DNA of 64,000 nucleotides from Novosphingobium mathurense (lineage in GTDB: Bacteria; Pseudomonadota; Alphaproteobacteria; Sphingomonadales; Sphingomonadaceae): positions 310,001-374,000 of the forward strand of contig NZ_FVZE01000004.1 in assembly GCF_900168325.1 (NCBI RefSeq), in the 5' to 3' direction. Positions within the stretch are counted from its first letter, which is position 1, and every line of letters begins with the position of its first letter. The translations under genes were made by a program, and so were the position numbers. Below, piece by piece: positions 1 to 7,816 of this stretch. The notes under the pieces are model-generated. The model made no database searches and had not been told where the DNA came from. It was given only the letters and a program-made list of their open reading frames with translations.

Positions 1-1122
1 GAAGTGGAATATCTCAACGGTCCGGCCACCAGCGAATGGGGTGCCAAGCGGGCGGCAAACGGCCATCCGGAGCCTTATGCGGTCAAGTACTGGAACATCG
101 GCAACGAGCCCTATGGTTGGTGGCAGATTGGCCGGACGACGCTCGACTATTTCATGATCAAGCATAACCGCTTTGCAGAAGCCATGCGCGCGGTGGATCC
201 GTCGATCGTTCTGATCGGCTCGGGGGCCATGCCCGATCAGCTCAAGCCACGAGATGCCAAGGAAAATCCGTCCCTGGACAGCATCCGGCACAAGTTCGGC
301 ACCGAGGAAGACTGGACGGGCGGGCTGTTTGCCAAGGCATGGGGGAATTTCGACGGCGTAAGCGAGCACTGGTACGATGCTGCGGAAAGGCGTCCAGACG
401 CACCGGCAGATGCGGAACTCATGGAGTATGCGCGCTCTCCTTCGAACCAGGTGCGCATGAAGGCTGAAATCTGGGATGTCTATCGGCAACGTTTCCCCAG
501 GATCGACAAGGACAATATCTTCCTGTCGATTGACGAATATGCCTATTTCGGCGGTGCCAACCTGAAGTCTGCGCTGGCCTATGCGATGGTCATGCAGGAG
601 ATGTTGCGCCACACCGATTTTCTGAAGATGAGTGCCTTCACCACCGGGGCATCGACGATGGACATTACGCCCACGGCCTCGGTTCTCAACAGCACCGGCC
701 TCGTTTTCAAGCTCTATGGCGAACACTTCGGCGAAGGTACGGTCCCTTTGACGGTCACCGGAAATTCGCCGCAGCCCGAGCCTCGCCATCCGGTCGGCTA
801 CGATCACCCGCAAGTTCGCGCAGGCAGTCCGACTTATCCTCTGGACATCATCGCTGCGCTAGGGCCTGGCGGCAAGTCCCTGCGCATCGGTTTGGTCAAT
901 GCCACCTTCCAGAAGCAGTCGGCAGATCTCACTTTCGAAGGGCTTTCGGTCGTGGGAGCGGGCAAGCGCTGGGTGTTAACCGGAAAGTCGGTGGACGCTT
1001 CAAACAAGGTCGGCGCGCCGGCTCAAGTCACGATCACCGGCAGCGAAGCTATGCCTCAGGAAGGCGCACTGTCAGTCCCGCCGATCTCGATAGTGGTCTA
1101 TGAATTTCCCCTGGCAAGTTAG
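1..1122 (+). CDS. Alpha-L-arabinofuranosidase, GH51, C-terminal part (runs off left edge)
   Basis: The reading frame is open from base 1, so the N-terminus lies outside the window; 373 residues remain. The family releases terminal alpha-L-arabinofuranosyl groups from arabinoxylan, arabinan or xyloglucan. The GH51 acid/base motif WNIGNE is visible (Glu codon at 106-108), and the probable nucleophile Glu is in SIDEY (codon 535-537). After the (beta/alpha)8 part comes a C-terminal all-beta domain ending in a PPISIVVYEF strand, as usual in GH51. A strong terminator follows directly. With GH3 and GH95 neighbours the job is probably removal of hemicellulose side chains. The family call is firm; the exact substrate is inferred. 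Confidence 0.88.
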   Translation, partial: EVEYLNGPATSEWGAKRAANGHPEPYAVKYWNIGNEPYGWWQIGRTTLDYFMIKHNRFAEAMRAVDPSIVLIGSGAMPDQLKPRDAKENPSLDSIRHKFGTEEDWTGGLFAKAWGNFDGVSEHWYDAAERRPDAPADAELMEYARSPSNQVRMKAEIWDVYRQRFPRIDKDNIFLSIDEYAYFGGANLKSALAYAMVMQEMLRHTDFLKMSAFTTGASTMDITPTASVLNSTGLVFKLYGEHFGEGTVPLTVTGNSPQPEPRHPVGYDHPQVRAGSPTYPLDIIAALGPGGKSLRIGLVNATFQKQSADLTFEGLSVVGAGKRWVLTGKSVDASNKVGAPAQVTITGSEAMPQEGALSVPPISIVVYEFPLAS

Positions 1123-1145
1123 TCCGGACGCCTGACGGGTGAACA

Positions 1146-1179
1146 GGGCGGAATCGCCGACGCGGTTCCGCCCGTTTTT
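1146..1179 (+). terminator. Rho-independent terminator after GH51
   Basis: A perfect 8-bp stem, GGGCGGAA (1146-1153) with TTCCGCCC (1166-1173), closes a 12-nt loop and is followed by GTTTTTC. It lies 24 nt after the arabinofuranosidase stop. The convergent cupin gene ends at 1200, so the hairpin separates the two units. Confidence 0.85.
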
Positions 1180-1199
1180 CGTTCCTTCGCGGATTGAGC

Positions 1200-2228
1200 T
1201 CAGTTGCCCCGCAGCAGTTGCATGACCATCGCGCGAATTCTGCCATAGTTACCCTGATCGAGTGGTCCAAGGATGCCATGTTGCTCTTCCGGCAGATGGG
1301 CGAGGGGATGACCTTCCGGGCGGAAAACATAGTGATCGAAAAAGGAACGCCAGGCGGCCCGCTCGGGCTCAGGGCGTTCAGCAATCGCAATCATGGCCAA
1401 CATCATGGCCGTGAAGGGTGCGTCGGGTCCCGAAGCGAATGCGTCCCACCAGTAATTGACGAGCAAATTGAGATCGCCCTTCGCCTCTACCTGATGCCAC
1501 CACAACTTGGGCAGGTAGAGCGCATCGCCCGGATCCAGTTCGACGACCAGTGCTCGTTCTCTAATGACGTCGAAGCGCGGATAGCGGGGATCTCCGGGTT
1601 CTGATCCGGCCGCCAAGCTTACCGGTTGGCCCGCCATAGTATGATCAATCGGACCGACGTAAAGATCGCTGATGGCGCTGGGCGGATAAAGCGTAAATGT
1701 TCGCTGGCCAGCTACGACACAAGCAAGGTTGTCGAATGTGTCGTAGTGGCAAGCGACTGCGGACGCATTGCCGATCCACAGCCGCGGCCTGGCGCTGCGC
1801 GGCACGAATGGCAGGCAATTGGCCTCAGCGAAGCCAGGCATGTGGCTCTCGGCCGGAAGCGATCCCATGTAGACAGTGCCCAGTGATGGATTCTCGGCGC
1901 ACCGCTCGATCCGCTTCAACGCTTCTGCGATTCCCATGATTTCACGCTTGAAGTTGAAACCGTCAGGGCCTGCCCCGTAATGATACCGGGCTGAGATCGA
2001 TTCATCGCCAACGAAGCCTTGTGCCCGCTGCCCATTGTCAAACGCACAAAGGTATTCCCGCAAGTGCCGGACAGACTGCCTTGCCGCGATATGTGCGGGC
2101 CAATTGGCACAGGCTGCGCGAATGATGGCAGGGCGGCACGGCTCGATTACCTCTTTGCGGAATGCCCCCGGATCGGAAATCGCCGTGAGAGGAAACTCGG
2201 CAACTGTGTCTCCCGGCATCGGCTTCAT
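1200..2228 (-). CDS. Cupin-like (JmjC-type) Fe(II)/2-oxoglutarate oxygenase family protein
   Basis: 342 residues with a cupin_8/JmjC-like fold. A metal-binding HxD appears in CHYDTFDN, and a distal His in LPKLWWHQVEAKGD, which is the usual 2-His-1-carboxylate arrangement; the strand between carries the typical GDALYLPKLWWHQV text. Its ATG overlaps the sapC stop as ATGA (2225-2228), so translation is probably coupled. In Caulobacter, Xanthomonas and sphingomonads such cupins repeatedly sit with sapC, tryptophan-halogenase-like genes and TonB receptors, but no substrate has been established for this context. Hydroxylation of a protein or peptide is possible from the fold. The family is clear, the function is not. 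Confidence 0.82.
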   Translation of the reverse strand: MKPMPGDTVAEFPLTAISDPGAFRKEVIEPCRPAIIRAACANWPAHIAARQSVRHLREYLCAFDNGQRAQGFVGDESISARYHYGAGPDGFNFKREIMGIAEALKRIERCAENPSLGTVYMGSLPAESHMPGFAEANCLPFVPRSARPRLWIGNASAVACHYDTFDNLACVVAGQRTFTLYPPSAISDLYVGPIDHTMAGQPVSLAAGSEPGDPRYPRFDVIRERALVVELDPGDALYLPKLWWHQVEAKGDLNLLVNYWWDAFASGPDAPFTAMMLAMIAIAERPEPERAAWRSFFDHYVFRPEGHPLAHLPEEQHGILGPLDQGNYGRIRAMVMQLLRGN

Positions 2229-2917
2229 GCAGCGCGGCTGAGCCGGCGATTGCGAATATTGGCCAGCGTGCCGATATGCTTGAGCGAACCGACCATGGTA
2301 TAGATCAATTGCAGGTAACCCTTGCGGAACAAGTCGAGCACCGCAGCATCATCGAGTTCGTGCAGTGTATCAAGGCTTACCGTATAGAGTCCTTGCAGAA
2401 CCAGCTTCTCTCCATCATCGAAATTGAGCGAAATATCGATCGGCTCAATCAATTTGAGACTCAACAGGGTCGCGGTAAATGCCTCCGTTTCCTTCTTGCC
2501 GTGAACCAGCTGGGTCAGGACACGTTGTATATGCCGCAAGGGCGTGGCAGGCTGCCCATCCATATCGAACAAGAGATCACCTTCATATTCGCTGAACCTT
2601 GGGCAACCCTCGTCGATAGCGATTTCATCTTCTGTTACATAGAACCCTTCGCGTTGCTGATCGAGTGTCCGATAGGGCGGTACCGAGCCTCCCATCTTGT
2701 CTGAAAGCAGGTTCTCATCTGGCTTGAAGCCGAACATCGCGCCAGCGTAGAAGGCACCGGTTTCGGGATTCTTTGCCAGGAGAATCGGACAGCCTGCAGC
2801 CGCGGAGCCAAATTCACTCAGCATGACTTCGGTGAAATGAGACGCTTCGGCATGACCGGGTTTCAACCGGAGATTCCGATGCTCCTGTGGATTTAGCGCT
2901 ACCAATTGTATTGACAT
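2225..2917 (-). CDS. SapC family protein
   Basis: About 230 residues from the ATG at 2915-2917. I chose this start because GGGAGAG lies 6 nt upstream; a longer reading to 2959 has no ribosome site. The protein matches the SapC family (N-terminal LVALNPQEH, then a conserved body around GFKPDENLL and EDEIAIDEGCPRF). SapC was named from S-layer export work, but its biochemical role in sphingomonads is unknown. It is first of a two-gene unit with the cupin, divergent from the TonB receptor with about 330 bp between start codons. Confidence 0.82.
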   Translation of the reverse strand: MSIQLVALNPQEHRNLRLKPGHAEASHFTEVMLSEFGSAAAGCPILLAKNPETGAFYAGAMFGFKPDENLLSDKMGGSVPPYRTLDQQREGFYVTEDEIAIDEGCPRFSEYEGDLLFDMDGQPATPLRHIQRVLTQLVHGKKETEAFTATLLSLKLIEPIDISLNFDDGEKLVLQGLYTVSLDTLHELDDAAVLDLFRKGYLQLIYTMVGSLKHIGTLANIRNRRLSRAA

Positions 2918-3248
2918 TCTAATCTCTCCCAAGCGGTCGCCGCAGATCCAAAACCGCACAAATCGGCCCTTTTTATGGCCGATTTTCGCGCTAGATACCG
3001 CAAATTTCAGCCTGCGCCAAGCACTGCAGAACTTTAATCAATACACCTACAAAAGACTATTGATAGCGCTACCTTGCAGTGCTACGAATTGCTCAGAAGA
3101 AAGGAATCGGGAGAGGATCAGAGCGGCGCGCCGATTACAGGCAGGCGACGCCCGGCACTCTCGACACGCAAATTTCTATCTGTCGCGCAAGCGATGTCTG
3201 ATCGAACCGGATGAACACGGTCGATAAATAAAAGGGCATGGAGGGGAT
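2918..3248. other. Divergent intergenic region, sapC / TonB receptor
   Basis: 331 bases without a gene. The sapC ribosome site GGGAGAG is at 2924-2930 (minus). A xyl-box-like palindrome is at 3061-3074. The receptor's ribosome site GGAGGGG is at 3240-3246. The stretch 3020-3075 is AT-richer than its surroundings and probably holds the receptor promoter, but no confident -35/-10 pair can be read. Confidence 0.6.
3061..3074. promoter_or_regulatory. XylR-type (LacI-family) operator candidate upstream of the TonB receptor
   Basis: TGATAGCGCTACCT has the palindromic core TAGCGCTA. It closely matches the published xyl box of Caulobacter (TGTTAGCGCTACCA) and Xanthomonas (TGGTAGCGCTAACA). It lies 175 bp before the receptor start. 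A second copy sits upstream of GH95. No xylR gene is in the window. Confidence 0.65.
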
Positions 3249-6176
3249 ATGATGATTTCCAATCATACTGGCCGAACATTAAGCAGTCGCCTGAGGCATG
3301 GCTTGTTCACGGCAAGTGCAACGGGCGTGCTGGCCCTTGCGTTGACGGCTCCCGCATATGCGCAGGAAGCGGAAAGTGGAGGCAGCAATACTGCGCCTCA
3401 AGCCCGGGAAGGCGATCAGGGCGTCATTATCGTAACCGGTATTCGCGGTTCGCTTCAGCGCAACCTGGATGCCAAGCGTGAGGCCCCTGGCGTCGTCGAC
3501 GTCATCTCCTCAGAAGAAATCGGCAAGTTTCCGGATTCCAATGTTGCAGCATCGCTGCAGCGCCTTCCGGGTGTCTCGATCCAGCGTGACGGGCCGCGCG
3601 GCGAAGCCAACGGCGTAACCATCCGCGGCTTCGGAGGCGACTTCAACGAAACACTCGTCGATGGTCGTCGCCTATCCACCGCCACTGGCGGCCGTTCAAT
3701 CGATTTCAGCACCGTCGGCTCCGACTTCATCGGATCTTTGGCGGTTTACAAGACGCCGGACGTAGCGGTCGGTTCGAACTCGATCGGCGCCACCATCGAC
3801 ATTGCTTATCCCAAGCCGCTCGACAGGCCGGGCTTCCATATGGCTGCCAGCGCTTCCGGGTCTGTCCAGAACTATGCCAAGAAAGTCGTCCCCTCGGTCG
3901 GGTTGCTGATCAGCGACACCTTTGCGGACAACACCTTCGGCATCCTCGCCGACGTTATCTATACCCGCCACGATACGCGTACGAACAACGTCTACGTGCA
4001 TGGGTTCCCGGGCGGCCTCTATGCGCCGTGTCAGCTCCAGGGCAGCACTGCCACTGTCTGCAATCCGACTAGCGATACGACGGCCGATCCCAGCCAGGTC
4101 AAGTCGATCGTGGGTTTCTTCGAACAGCAATATGGTGCCCAGCAGACCTACACCAAGGATGAACGTATCGACGGGCGGATCGCGTTGCAGTGGCAACCAT
4201 CCGATGACATCCTACTCACCCTTGACGACAACTACACTGAACAGCGCATCAACTCGAGTACGTTCGGATTTGGCATCTGGTTCAACCAGGGTTCGCTGCG
4301 CAACGTCGTTCTGGACGACAATGGTGTGCCTCTGGACTTCACGCAGGCGGGCTCGCAGACCGACTTCACGGCTGAGCGTGCCAGCAACCTGCGTCGAACC
4401 AACCAGACCGGCCTCAACGTCAAGTGGAACGTCAGCAGCAACTTCGAAGTCGAGGCTGACGGCAGTTTCTCGAAGAGCTGGCTCAATCCGGACGGCCGTA
4501 TCAGTTCACGCGGTGCGGACATCGGCTACGGCTTCGGCATCGGCCCGACTCTCGGCATTGCCATCGACGGCAACAGCAGCGGTGCATTCCCTTCGCTCCA
4601 TGACTACGGGGCGGAAGGCGACCCCAGCCGTTGGGCCGACACTTCGGTCATCGGCTCGCACGTCACCGTCAATATCGCCAACAAGAATACGGATACGATC
4701 AAGCAGGCTCGCCTGTCGGGCAAGTGGACCCAGGACGACCTGACCTTGACTTTCGGGGGGACATACCTCGACGACACGTTCAAGTTCCGCAGTGCCAATA
4801 CATTCGGAAATAACTTCTGGCAGGCGTACTCGGGCTATGGCCCGGCGTCGGGAACCAGTGGTGGCGTCGCAATTCCGTTGGATCTCTACAACGGGATGGT
4901 GGGAACCGGCGGTTTCATCCCCGGCTTCGACGGGATGCTGCCGCCCACGCTCATCAATTTCAACGCGATCGACTATCAGAATTTCCTGACGTCGCTGGGC
5001 AATCCGCAGGCCGGAAATATCCCCGGCTACAACTACGGATGCTGCAACGGGGACTTCACCGGTACATTCGACGTCGCGAACGATGTTGGAAGCTATCGCA
5101 ACATCAACGAGAAGACGTGGTCACTTTTCCTCAAGGCTCGCTTCGAAACCGAACTGGCAGGAATGCCCTTCACCTTCACGGCAGGCATGCGTCAGGAAAC
5201 GACGCATCTGAGCTCGAGCGGTATCGGTCGCCTTCCGCTGTCGATTACACCGAGCACGACTGACCCCACGCTGCTTACGGTCAATTTCGGTCCGGTGCAG
5301 CCAGTGACAACGAAGAGCAATTACAGCTACTTCCTGCCGGCTGTTGACGTGAAGCTTGAAGTCATGCCGGATCTCGTCCTGCGCTTCGATGCATCGCGAA
5401 CCTTGACCCGTCCGACGCTCAACCTGCTGACCCCGGTTTTGAACATCGGCACCGGCCAGCGTATCGGCGCGCTTACGGCCGATGGTGGCAACCCGAACCT
5501 CAAGCCCTTCCTTTCGGACAATTTCGACCTTGCGGCGGAATGGTACTACCAGCGAAATTCCTATCTCGCAGTCAACCTCTTCCTCAAGAACGTCTCGAAC
5601 TTCATCGTTCAGGGTACGCAGCGTCAGACGATCAACGACGTAGTCGATCCGTCAACGGGACAGCCGGCGCAGTTCACGGTTTCGCAGCGCCTCAACGGGC
5701 CTGATGCTACCGTTCGCGGCATCGAGCTTGCCCTGCAGCATACCTTCGGGGACTCCGGCTTCGGCTTCGTCGCCAACGCGACGTTCGTCGATACCAACAA
5801 GCCTTACGACCGAAGCGATATCAGCCAGAGCGGCTTTGCCGTGACGGGTCTTGCCAACTCGGCAAACTTCGTCGGCTTCTTCGACAAGTATGGGTTCGAG
5901 TTCCGTGCAGCGCTCAACTGGCGTGACGAGTACCTCCTCCAATTCGGACAAGTCCAGAACACGGGCGCCTTCGGTGCCGAGCCGACCTTCGTGAATGCCA
6001 GCACGCAGATCGACCTCAGCACCAGCTATCAGATCACTGAGGGCTTGAACGTCTTCGGCGAGATCCTGAACCTGACCAACGAGACGCAAAGCACGCACGG
6101 TCGCTACAAGAACCAGTTGCTTGACGTTTACGGTTACGGCCGCCGCTTCACTGCGGGTGTCCGTTACCGCTTCTAA
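3249..6176 (+). CDS. TonB-dependent outer-membrane receptor, Caulobacter/Xanthomonas carbohydrate type
   Basis: 975 residues. The signal peptide has a hydrophobic stretch and APAYAQ cleavage site near residue 39. A TonB-box-like GVIIVTGIRGS at about 58-68 is followed by a plug domain (GKFPDSNVAASLQRLPGVSI, TIRGFGG) and a 22-strand-type barrel ending in aromatic YRF, the usual outer-membrane targeting end. Length and plug text fit the long TonB receptors associated with oligosaccharide uptake. Two consecutive ATGs (3249, 3252) follow GGAGGGG. The xyl-box-like site upstream suggests induction by xylose or xylan. The neighbouring GH51, GH3 and GH95 enzymes make arabinoxylan or xyloglucan oligosaccharide the likely cargo; this is inferred from context. 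Confidence 0.92.
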   Translation: MMISNHTGRTLSSRLRHGLFTASATGVLALALTAPAYAQEAESGGSNTAPQAREGDQGVIIVTGIRGSLQRNLDAKREAPGVVDVISSEEIGKFPDSNVAASLQRLPGVSIQRDGPRGEANGVTIRGFGGDFNETLVDGRRLSTATGGRSIDFSTVGSDFIGSLAVYKTPDVAVGSNSIGATIDIAYPKPLDRPGFHMAASASGSVQNYAKKVVPSVGLLISDTFADNTFGILADVIYTRHDTRTNNVYVHGFPGGLYAPCQLQGSTATVCNPTSDTTADPSQVKSIVGFFEQQYGAQQTYTKDERIDGRIALQWQPSDDILLTLDDNYTEQRINSSTFGFGIWFNQGSLRNVVLDDNGVPLDFTQAGSQTDFTAERASNLRRTNQTGLNVKWNVSSNFEVEADGSFSKSWLNPDGRISSRGADIGYGFGIGPTLGIAIDGNSSGAFPSLHDYGAEGDPSRWADTSVIGSHVTVNIANKNTDTIKQARLSGKWTQDDLTLTFGGTYLDDTFKFRSANTFGNNFWQAYSGYGPASGTSGGVAIPLDLYNGMVGTGGFIPGFDGMLPPTLINFNAIDYQNFLTSLGNPQAGNIPGYNYGCCNGDFTGTFDVANDVGSYRNINEKTWSLFLKARFETELAGMPFTFTAGMRQETTHLSSSGIGRLPLSITPSTTDPTLLTVNFGPVQPVTTKSNYSYFLPAVDVKLEVMPDLVLRFDASRTLTRPTLNLLTPVLNIGTGQRIGALTADGGNPNLKPFLSDNFDLAAEWYYQRNSYLAVNLFLKNVSNFIVQGTQRQTINDVVDPSTGQPAQFTVSQRLNGPDATVRGIELALQHTFGDSGFGFVANATFVDTNKPYDRSDISQSGFAVTGLANSANFVGFFDKYGFEFRAALNWRDEYLLQFGQVQNTGAFGAEPTFVNASTQIDLSTSYQITEGLNVFGEILNLTNETQSTHGRYKNQLLDVYGYGRRFTAGVRYRF

Positions 6177-6186
6177 CTCCTCCCTG

Positions 6187-6218
6187 GCCGGAGGTGTCAA
6201 AGGATTGACACCTCCGGC
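6187..6218 (+). terminator. Long perfect hairpin between receptor and halogenase genes
   Basis: GCCGGAGGTGTCAA (6187-6200) pairs perfectly with TTGACACCTCCGGC (6205-6218) around an AGGA loop, a 14-bp stem starting 10 nt after the receptor stop. The following bases, AAACTGGTTTT, are a poor U-tract. It may therefore be a partial terminator or an mRNA 3'-end stabiliser that lowers expression of the downstream genes relative to the receptor. Confidence 0.6.
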
Positions 6219-6239
6219 AAACTGGTTTTGCCTCGGCTC

Positions 6240-7781
6240 ATGCAACGACCCACCAAGAAGATCGTTATTGTCGGCGGCGGCACGGCCGGATGGCTCACAG
6301 CCGGAGTGATCGCCGCGAAGCATCGCAGCCGGATGCCAGGAGGTTTTTCGGTTACCCTGGTCGAATCCCCGAACACGCCGATCATTGGCGTCGGGGAGGG
6401 GACCTGGCCGACATTGCGCACCACTCTGGCCAGGATTGGCGTCTCGGAAACCGACTTCTTCCGGGAATGCGATGCAGCCTTCAAGCAGGGAGCCAAGTTC
6501 GCCCGCTGGACCACCGGTGCTCCCGATGACGCTTATTACCACCCGCTGATGCTGCCGCAGTCATTCGCGCAGCTCAACCTCGCCCCGCACTGGCTGGCGA
6601 ATGGAGAGAGCAGCTTTTGCGATGCCGTCTGCCCGCAAGGTCGTATCTGCGACGACGGGCTGGCCCCCAAGACTATCGCAACACCCGAATTCGAAGCGCT
6701 GGCGAACTACGCCTATCACCTCGACGCCGGCAAGTTCGCGCCCTTCCTGCAACGTCACTGCACGCAGAAGCTTGGCGTTCGCCACGTCCTGGCGGACGTC
6801 CAGAGGGTCGAGATGACGGACGATGGCGATATCAAAAGCGTCGTCACCGAGCAGGCCGGTGAAATTGAGGGCGATCTCTTCGTCGATTGCACCGGTTTCA
6901 AGGCGCTGTTGATCGGCGAGGCACTGGGCGTACCGTTCAAGGATTGCAGCGACGTACTGTTCTGCGACACGGCGCTTGCGGTTCAATTGCCCTACGAAAG
7001 TGAGACGAGCGCGATTGCCTCGCACACGATATCCACCGCTCAATCCGCAGGATGGATCTGGGACATCGGCCTGCCGACCCGGCGGGGAATCGGCTATGTC
7101 TATTCCAGCGATCACACGAGCGGCGATGAGGCCGAGCAAGAATTGCGCGCTTATCTGGGCGCGGCGGGCAAGGATCTACCCTTGCGCAAGATCCCGATCC
7201 GCTCCGGCCACCGTGAGACCTTCTGGAAGCGCAACTGCGTCGCGGTCGGTCTGGCTGCCGGGTTCCTCGAACCGTTGGAAGCATCCGCCATCGTCCTGAT
7301 CGAGCTGTCGGCCAAGCTGATTGCCGAACAGATGCCCGCGTGCCGGGAGGTCATGGATGCCATCGCGCGCCGGTTCAACGCCACGACGGATTATCGCTGG
7401 GGCCGGATCATCGATTTTCTGAAGCTGCACTACGTGCTCACGCAGCGCACAGACAGTGCATTCTGGCAGGACAACCTGCGACCGGAAACCATTCCCGAAA
7501 GGTTGCAGGAACTGCTGTTGCTCTGGAAATACCAGGGGCCATGGTTCCACGATGAATTCGACCGGGTCGAAGAAGTATTCCCTCCGGCGAGCTATCAGTA
7601 CGTTCTTTACGGAATGGGTTTTCGCACCGAAGTGGAATCCGAAGCGCTGGCAGGAGATGCCAGCCTTGCCGCCAGAGCCATGCGTGAAAACGCGGCGCAG
7701 ACGCAGCGGCTGCGGGCAGGTCTGCCCCGTCACCGCGATCTGATCCGCAAGATCGTCGATCATGGTTTGCAGCCGGTCTGA
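6240..7781 (+). CDS. Tryptophan halogenase family flavoprotein (FADH2-dependent)
   Basis: 513 residues from ATG 6240; a TTG four codons earlier is possible. The N-terminus is a Rossmann FAD-binding motif (VIVGGGTAGW), followed by GVGEGTWPTLR. The halogenase signature WxWxIP is present as WIWDIG (W at residue 272), with Gly in place of Pro. Family members halogenate indoles or tryptophan using FADH2 from a separate reductase. Those sitting beside TonB receptors, sapC and cupins (BrvH/Xcc-type) have no agreed natural substrate. It lies 21 nt after a strong hairpin and 35 nt before GH3 on the same strand. The family is sure, halogenation of a sugar-linked or free aromatic compound is open. Confidence 0.85.
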   Translation: MQRPTKKIVIVGGGTAGWLTAGVIAAKHRSRMPGGFSVTLVESPNTPIIGVGEGTWPTLRTTLARIGVSETDFFRECDAAFKQGAKFARWTTGAPDDAYYHPLMLPQSFAQLNLAPHWLANGESSFCDAVCPQGRICDDGLAPKTIATPEFEALANYAYHLDAGKFAPFLQRHCTQKLGVRHVLADVQRVEMTDDGDIKSVVTEQAGEIEGDLFVDCTGFKALLIGEALGVPFKDCSDVLFCDTALAVQLPYESETSAIASHTISTAQSAGWIWDIGLPTRRGIGYVYSSDHTSGDEAEQELRAYLGAAGKDLPLRKIPIRSGHRETFWKRNCVAVGLAAGFLEPLEASAIVLIELSAKLIAEQMPACREVMDAIARRFNATTDYRWGRIIDFLKLHYVLTQRTDSAFWQDNLRPETIPERLQELLLLWKYQGPWFHDEFDRVEEVFPPASYQYVLYGMGFRTEVESEALAGDASLAARAMRENAAQTQRLRAGLPRHRDLIRKIVDHGLQPV

Positions 7782-7816
7782 ACGCGATCCATTCCAGCAA
7801 ACGACGAGGATTACGC

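Noticed and set aside
2891..2904. A third xyl-box-like site (ATTTAGCGCTACCA)
   Set aside because: It is inside the sapC coding sequence (codons 4-9), matches only 12/14, and could arise from the codons for LVAL; kept only as a remark.
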